Source of the DNA: Dermatemys mawii
Taxonomy: Eukaryota; Chordata; Testudines; Dermatemydidae
Direction: 5' to 3'
Length of the DNA: 64,000 bases
NCBI GenBank assembly: GCA_007922305.1
Contig: ML677364.1
Location: 22,613,326 to 22,677,325, forward strand
Part shown: one piece after another, positions 59,901 through 64,000 of the stretch
Layout of the letters: each line of letters opens with the position of its first letter
Numbering within the stretch: the first letter of the stretch is position 1
Notes under the pieces: generated by a model
The model's database searches: none
The model's input: the letters and a program-made list of their open reading frames with translations, nothing else
What the model was told of the DNA's origin: nothing
Translations under genes and position numbers: made by a program

Positions 59901-61228
59901 GCAGATAATACTGTAGTACAAGTGGAGTTTGGTATGTATCGACTTCTTATCTTAATCATTTTTAAATGATGTTCCACAGTGGGTTACCTAACTCGAGATT
60001 GATAACAGAATTAGTAATAGAGTTTTTCACCTTCAGATTACTAGACTTCCATGGTGACAGAAAGTTATTTCCATTTAGTGGGTTATTTGGGCATTAATTA
60101 ACACTCTTGGGGCCATTCTCAGGAGAGGGGCCAAGGAAAGATCATGAAAAACTGAGCTTTCCTCTCACTACTAGACACATTGCTTCCTAATCATAGTTTG
60201 GGTGCATTGGGCAGAGTGTGAGAATAGATTGCATTGCCTTTTGTGCTAAAGGATTTCATTCTCCCGGGCTGTCAGTTTAGCACCTTTTGTGCAGAGCAGT
60301 GGGTTCTGTCTGGGTTTTCTGTTCACTGTCCCCATTGATTCCCTTGTTTTAAACTTATGATCTACACTCCCATTCCTGCTCCCACCTCCCCTTATTATTT
60401 GTCTCATGGATTTAGTTGATTCCAGTTCCTGTAACTGCTCCTTTGATTAAGGGGATGGACCGTTAGTTCTAGGTGGTTCTGTCTACCTTTCCAGGACCTC
60501 AGATAGACCTTTTTCAAACACTTAATTTACTTAAAGAAATAAAATATTCTAAACTCTTTGCTATAATGAAGCTATCGTTCCCTATTTGCAGGAATGTTAG
60601 AATTCTTTTCTCTCCCTTTCACATTACCAGTTTATACCATGAAATGTAAGATTTGCTAACCTTATTTTAGGTCTTGCCAACACAAACTTGCACAGATATA
60701 ATTAAATCAGTTTTAATTCACATCTTTCATGATTTTGGTGCAAGTCAGTACAACTCTTATTTTGGAATTTTGCTTGTGTCAAGGATTATTTACAAAATCC
60801 CACTGACTTTTGTCTAGGTTCTCCTGTGAACATTAGCTGTGGAGCACTTCTGGGGAAAGGGAAGCTAAATACAGCCATTGTTAGATGGGAGGTTAATGGA
60901 ATCATAGCTGAAAATCTCAATACTTCAAGGTTTCATGAAGACTACCAGTTGTAAGCACAGCATCGTGTGAAATAATTTTCATATTTTGCAAGCTGTGCCT
61001 ATCAATTAACAACTAACAATAACAACTTTCTCTACTAGTTTTATGGGACTTCATCAGGAATATTATGGAGAGTCCATTTTAAATATTAAGGAAGTAAAGG
61101 AAGAGGATCTTCTGTCGAATTTCACATGTAGAGCACTAAATGAAATAGAAAATGTAATGCTTGTGGTGACATTACAGCTCAAAGTGCCTTGTAAGGGTAA
61201 GGTACCTTTCAATTTTCATACAGTTTGA
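50926..61228 (+). CDS. IL1RL1: IL1RL1 (ST2, IL-33 receptor), 5' part, seven coding exons
   Basis: Partial gene. Coding exons are 50926-50996 (ATG at 50933), 54166-54355, 54681-54855, 54945-55113, 59860-59931, 60818-60950 and 61039-61190. Phases join cleanly, giving a signal peptide and three Ig domains. ST2 binds IL-33 and recruits IL1RAP; membrane and soluble decoy forms are known in mammals. Identity rests on ENEALVVKCP, VEWYHTQTN and SGRFLWFLP in Ig 1, CPTIDNYE in Ig 2, SATRCFIVK at the end of Ig 2, and EEDLL.NFTC in Ig 3, all matching mammalian ST2 as I remember it. It follows IL1RL2 in the same orientation, as in mammals. The transmembrane and TIR exons are not found before 64000. Reading on past 61190 gives a stop at 61226-61228, a possible soluble form. 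Confidence 0.93.
51340..51872 (-). mobile_element. Probable solo LTR in IL1RL1 intron 1
   Basis: Ends CTCCATCACA. Internal strings gggagcccaggcccgacc, tgggttccagcccaggga, acaattccccgggctac and attggccccaggtgtc are ones I recall from a common turtle LTR family. The left boundary near 51340 and the target duplication are uncertain. Confidence 0.6.
51985..52200 (-). mobile_element. CR1-like LINE 3' fragment
   Basis: Contains gtacataggactggaagaga, cctcctgggtt, cttcatcctaaatctagt and ctgttctagaatatcactc, the reversed CR1 3' pattern of an old subfamily. In IL1RL1 intron 1. Confidence 0.65.
52201..53000. other. IL1RL1 intron 1, no feature recognised
   Basis: Single-copy AT-rich intronic sequence; a CT-rich stretch at 52370-52450. 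No supportable exon. Confidence 0.4.
53005..53065 (+). repeat. Degraded tRNA-derived SINE head
   Basis: Shows gaaggttagggcactcatct and caggtttaaattcctg, a weak relative of the pol III-type block at 5755-5835. Confidence 0.4.
53637..53897. mobile_element. Probable MITE in IL1RL1 intron 1
   Basis: Ends agctagtccacaccag and gtagatcaggtct are imperfectly inverted. The interior is made of related blocks (cttaaacctggtttataa, ataaactgatgtagac, agtttaactaacttgg) that are partly palindromic. Similar in style to the elements at 15930 and 45538. Confidence 0.5.
54166..54355 (+). CDS. IL1RL1: IL1RL1 exon: Ig domain 1
   Basis: Acceptor cttttctag, donor gtaagc; phase 1 to phase 2. Encodes Ig domain 1 with its B-strand cysteine (VVKCPQNRT), core tryptophan (VEWYHT) and the DSGNYTC motif. 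Sequons NRT and NYT are present. The motif GRFLWFLP corresponds to the family's ILWFLP signature. Confidence 0.93.
54681..54855 (+). CDS. IL1RL1: IL1RL1 exon: Ig 1-2 linker and start of Ig domain 2
   Basis: The acceptor ends ttttttaag and the donor is gtaaat; phase 2 to phase 0. Encodes the last strand of Ig 1 (MVSVMVYP), a cysteine-containing linker (GICFPS) and the start of Ig 2 with GRIVCPTIDNYE and the tryptophan in IVKWYK. Confidence 0.9.
54945..55113 (+). CDS. IL1RL1: IL1RL1 exon: Ig domain 2, second half
   Basis: The preceding intron is only 89 bp (54856-54944). Acceptor atttttcag, donor gtaagg; phase 0 to phase 1. Encodes ECKPLQG, YLTIKNPQKTDEG and HYTCHFTY, the F-strand cysteine, then NVSATRCFIVK, matching the mammalian ST2 pattern closely. 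Confidence 0.93.
55200..56085. other. IL1RL1 intron, no feature recognised
   Basis: No exon is seen between Ig 2 and the linker exon in this part. Composition is mixed; the stretch 55200-55700 may be an old retroelement, but I recognise no domain. Confidence 0.3.
56088..56190. mobile_element. Penelope-like retroelement fragment, copy B
   Basis: Contains ggtaatatcttttattgg, accaatttctgttggtga, gagacaagcttttgag and gctcttcttcaagcc, matching 32240-32320 in the same orientation. Confidence 0.75.
57035..57492 (-). mobile_element. Solo LTR with perfect 5-bp target duplication
   Basis: 458 bp, from TGTCACAGGG to CTGCCACA, flanked by aagtg at 57030-57034 and 57493-57497. On the minus strand it has a TATA box (agtataaaaatgc) and a poly(A) signal in gtaaataaagg, giving minus orientation. 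It lies in the IL1RL1 intron between Ig 2 and the linker exon. No internal genes remain. Confidence 0.88.
57500..58430 (-). mobile_element. Possible second LTR-like element
   Basis: Immediately beyond the solo LTR. On the minus strand there is a TATA-like string (ggtataaaatatc) and a poly(A)-like signal (gcaataaatct) in the correct order for an LTR. The boundaries and target duplication are not resolved. Confidence 0.3.
58480..58990. repeat. C-rich low-complexity block
   Basis: Repeated strings such as ctcttcccctgcctcctca and aagcccttcccc. It resembles the blocks at 32541-32840 and 36900-37170. Long overlapping frames on both strands are compositional. Confidence 0.5.
59125..59250 (+). mobile_element. 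CR1-like LINE 3' fragment
   Basis: Ends caggaggtcagattagatct then ttggccttaaactctga, the usual + strand CR1 terminal sequence; lies 600 bp before the linker exon. Confidence 0.75.
59860..59931 (+). CDS. IL1RL1: IL1RL1 exon: Ig 2-3 linker
   Basis: Acceptor ttaatttcag, donor gtatgt; a 72-bp exon, phase 1 to phase 1. Encodes EEVSAPMPPQIRYPADN and VVQVEFG, the usual short linker with a P.I.YP motif before Ig domain 3 in IL-1 receptor genes. Confidence 0.88.
60818..60950 (+). CDS. IL1RL1: IL1RL1 exon: Ig domain 3, first half
   Basis: Acceptor ttttgtctag, donor gtaagc; phase 1 to phase 2. Encodes SPVNISCGALLGKGK with the B-strand cysteine, and VRWEVNG with the core tryptophan. Sequons NIS and NTS are present. 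Confidence 0.92.
61039..61190 (+). CDS. IL1RL1: IL1RL1 exon: Ig domain 3, second half
   Basis: Acceptor ttctctactag; donor gtaagg at 61191, with a second gtaagg six bases later (61197), both in phase 1. Encodes YYGESILNIKEVKEEDLL, the F-strand cysteine in NFTCRALNE and the last strand LQLKVP. Using the first donor ends the exon at KVP, aligned with the KNP end of the mammalian exon. Confidence 0.9.
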
Positions 61229-61278
61229 AGAATCAGAAACTTGTGGTGGTTTGTTTCAGTTGGCACATGTAAAATAAA
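61191..61278 (+). promoter_or_regulatory. IL1RL1: Candidate soluble-ST2 read-through tail and intronic poly(A) signal
   Basis: If the donor at 61191 is not used, the frame continues as CKGKVPFNFHTV and stops at TGA 61226-61228. AATAAA follows at 61273-61278, 45 bp after the stop. With the upstream exons this predicts a secreted protein of about 330 residues; mammalian soluble ST2 is 328 residues and is made by the same kind of read-through. Whether the signal is used is inference. Confidence 0.5.
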
Positions 61279-61468
61279 AAAGTACTATCCCTCCCATTGC
61301 CATCCCACATTGGCAAACTATACTGCTATATACACACACTCTAATATGGAGAGTTTTGTTGGTGGATTTGTGGAGATCTGGTTTTGAAGCTTCAGGATAA
61401 AATCCTGGCAAAATTCTCATTGACTTTGCTAGGGTCAGGATTTCATCCTCAGAGTCTAGTGCTCCGAG

Positions 61469-61843
61469 GAAGGGGTTCTCAACCTTTTTCTTTCTGACTC
61501 CTCATCCCACCCCTCCCCCAACATCCTATAAAAACTCCAAGGCCCCTTTGTGCCACAATACCTGGTTTTCTGCATATAAAAGCCTGGGCTGGCATTAGGG
61601 GGTAGCAAGTGGGGCAATTGCCTGGGGGCCTATGCCACAGGGCCTCCCCCAAAGCTGCTTTGCTCAGGCTTTGCTTTAGCCCTGGGTGGTGGGACTCAGA
61701 GCCCCAGGCTTCAGTCCCAAGCAGAAAGGCTTTGGCTTTCTGCCCTGGACCCGAGTGAGTCTAACACTGTCCCTGCTTGACGGACCCCTGGAAACCTGCT
61801 TGCAGCCTCCCAGATGGCCCCAGATCCCTGGTTGAGAACCACT
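61469..61843. mobile_element. hAT-type MITE
   Basis: Terminal inverted repeats ggttctcaacc (left) and ggttgagaacc (right), flanked by gctccgag (61461-61468) and gctctgag (61844-61851), an 8-bp target duplication with one change. 375 bp, in the IL1RL1 intron just past the Ig 3 exon. Confidence 0.82.
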
Positions 61844-62339
61844 GCTCTGAGGGATAGGATTCTGCTCAGTGTAAGTGTGGAGTGTTGCAGGTATAGTGTA
61901 AATGGGAGATTCAGAATGACGTGCACGGGATCCAATTCTGCATTCATGAGACTGTCACTGCCAAATCACTCTTTCCTTGTGGCAAGATTAACCTTCCTTG
62001 AATCTATGCACAGCACTTGCCCATGTGCTGAAGCACAACAGCCCTGTGCAGCCTGCTGTGCACCACAGAGGGACCCCAGAACAAGATCTGAGTCACAGAT
62101 CAGCGTGTGGCATTGCTCTGATACGAGCCTCTGCTTCTGTTATCAGCAATATTCAAATACTCTTTTTATCGCTTTTGGAACAGAAACTATCGCTGCAAAG
62201 TCAGGAAACACAAAATCTTTAAGATCTTAAAAAAAAAAAGTTGAAGGTTGAGTTGTCAGTTCTTGGAGAGCCTTCTATTCTATTCTAGTCAGGTTCTTAT
62301 GTCGCCCTCATCACCATAGTAAATGTGCATCTTCCAGAA

Positions 62340-63440
62340 GTGAATTAAGCAATGTGACTAGCGTTCTCTCCCCAAGGGAGAATTGTGTGTGCAGTGGTTT
62401 GTTTTGGTAGGGTGTTCCTTTGAGGGTTGTTGGTTTTTTTCATGTACATGTTGCTAAATGTGTACGTGAGAGAAGGCAGGTGGAAGAAGTGCCCCATGCA
62501 CTTGGAGCAGAAGGTAGTGAGGTTTGGGATGAGCCTTAGCACCTGTGGGAGCTTGTTCCACAGTCGCAGACCAGCCCCCAAGAAAGTTCTATGTCCAGAA
62601 CAGATGAGCTTGACTTTTATAATAGAAAGTCCCATTGTGCCCGAGGAGCAGAGCTTTTAATTCCAGTCTCCATTCCAGAGCTCTGGATGGTCTTTTAGGC
62701 TACATCTACATTACACATCACTGGGGGCGACATGGAGAGTATGCATAGCTACACATCGCATTGAAAAGCATCCCATATCCACAGACTGGTGTACAGCCAC
62801 ATATGTCAGTGAAAGGCTCTGGTAAAGGGGAGGCAGTGGGAAAAGCCTTTAATAGCTTTGCACTACAAGAGCCTTTCACTGTGGTGAGGCACCTCCCCCC
62901 GCCAGAGCCTTTCCCCGCTGCCAGAGTTTTTTTCCCTGTGGTGGGGCAAAAGCTCTGGCAGCAGGTCACTGTCAGAGACTTTCCCTGCTGTTTGGAGTCT
63001 TTCCTTGTGGTGTGGAACCGCTGGAGCCTTTCCCCATGGCTGGACCCCATCCCCACTGCTGGAGTATTTTCCTGGGTTGGAGAAGGGCTCCAGAAGTGGG
63101 GAGGCAGCGGGCACTACACAGATAAAGATGGCAGTATAGATGGGGAGGCATGGGTTGAGCAAGTAGAGAGCTGTGCAGGGTTTGCCTGGGTACATACCCA
63201 TACCCTTCAGGTCTGTCTTTACTCACCTAAGCTGTGCCTCATCATCTACACTGCTATTTATTCCTGTGCTCTGGGGACTGTGTGTGCATATAACCTACAC
63301 ACCACCAGAAGAAGAGTGCGGTGTACGCACACCCTTAGATATGCTAAGCGTAGGTCATTGAGTGCCTTGGAGATCAGACTTTGGCCTTGACTTGATAATC
63401 TATGGGAAGCAGCATAAAGAACTGGTTTGATATGCTCAAA
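62340..63440 (+). repeat. Ancient interspersed repeat, interrupted copy
   Basis: Same family as 10321-10800: ttaagcaatgtgactagc, gtgtgcagtgg, gaacagatgagctt, gtcccattgtgccc and gtcttttagg before the insertion; gagtgccttggagatcag after it. Interrupted by the MITE at about 62698-63335. Confidence 0.6.
62698..63335. mobile_element. MITE with internal minisatellite, nested in an older repeat
   Basis: Left end ggctacatctacattacac and right end gtgtacgcacaccc are imperfectly inverted, flanked by TTA on both sides, the target size of Harbinger-type elements. Inside, a unit like gagcctttccccgctgcc recurs at least six times with divergence (62860-63050). The intact copy of the host repeat at 10321 shows the empty site. 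Confidence 0.65.
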
Positions 63441-64000
63441 GTATCCCATGTTATTGAGAAGATGTACTTCAGTGTCACTGGTGTTTCCAAAGGGCTGATG
63501 GCTTCATGCTCAGATATATTGCATTGCGGTGGCATACAGTTATACAAGGCATACAGTGACAAGCCTTGTGTAACTGAGGCAATGCCGTCGTTCATCGGGA
63601 TGGGATGGAATCTAGCTATCCAGAGATGGTAGGAAGTGTTCCTCGGAGATGCTGCGGCGTGTGAGCTTAGTCCAGTGAGGAATTCACTCCTAAGCTATGG
63701 GCTGAATTGAACTCTGGTGGGCGTGTACTTTCAATCAAAGCCAGTGGGGCAGCGCCTTCAGTAATGTTGCTAACCATAGGTATGGTAATATTTTTCTCTT
63801 GTGGTTCGTATACAACTGGATGATCGAAACAATGACTAGCTGTGTATCTGTCTTTCAGTATAAGAACAATTCTTGTCTCTCTGCATTCTGGGCAATGTAA
63901 TCATTAAATATTTGGTCCTTGCTGTAGACAAATCCTATTTTGTTTTTATCTGTAGGTCATCAATAATAGTTCATGAAAGGCTCTTCAATGTGCCCACTTT
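63441..64000. other. IL1RL1: IL1RL1 intron to window end
   Basis: No transmembrane or TIR exon is visible. An acceptor-like tgtctttcag ends at 63859, but the following frame closes after 16 codons and is not hydrophobic. Confidence 0.4.

Noticed and set aside
63850..63910. Candidate IL1RL1 transmembrane exon after tgtctttcag
   Set aside because: The phase 1 frame stops after about 16 codons and is not hydrophobic.
1..64000. CRISPR arrays, operons or a prokaryotic defence system
   Set aside because: The DNA is vertebrate, with introns and vertebrate transposons; the regular repeats are microsatellites and minisatellites.

Overview
The window looks like nuclear DNA from a sauropsid vertebrate, most likely a turtle. 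Genes are split by GT-AG introns and there is no prokaryotic gene layout. The interspersed repeats are CR1 LINE tails (with the motif ggttggaagggacctca), Penelope-like sequence (tttattggaccaa), tRNA-derived SINEs, hAT and Harbinger-type DNA transposons and several solo LTRs. I recognise these from memory as typical of turtles; the species is an inference.

Two interleukin-1-receptor-family genes are present, both on the + strand, in the same order as in the mammalian IL1R cluster. The left edge (391-8214) holds the last five coding exons of IL1RL2, the IL-36 receptor: the second part of the third Ig domain, the transmembrane exon and a two-exon TIR domain with its stop codon. The right part (50926-61190) holds the first seven coding exons of IL1RL1 (ST2, the IL-33 receptor): signal peptide and three Ig domains. 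Its transmembrane and TIR exons must lie beyond 64000.

Between the two genes lie about 42 kb without a convincing complete gene. A well-formed orphan signal-peptide exon sits at 20828-20910. It has the same splice phase as the IL1RL1 signal exon and could be an alternative first coding exon or a relic of a lost paralogue. The rest is repeats: a decayed LINE with a YSDD reverse-transcriptase motif (17.0-18.9 kb), a decayed Harbinger-type transposon with a MYB/SANT-like gene remnant split by a solo LTR (27.9-31.0 kb), a tRNA-Ser-like sequence (26.7 kb), CR1 and SINE fragments, hAT MITEs with clear target-site duplications, a G-rich minisatellite, and further solo LTRs in the spacer (41.0, 47.4 and 48.4 kb) and in IL1RL1 introns (51.3 and 57.0 kb).

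The observations most worth checking are: (1) reading through the donor of the last IL1RL1 Ig exon gives a short tail, a stop and a nearby AATAAA, predicting a soluble receptor of about 330 residues; (2) the two alternative signal exons; (3) loss of the conserved BB-loop proline in the IL1RL2 TIR domain; (4) a tandem pair of hairpin MITEs; and (5) an orphan Ig-like half-domain at 31030-31203. No CRISPR array, operon or prokaryotic system is present.
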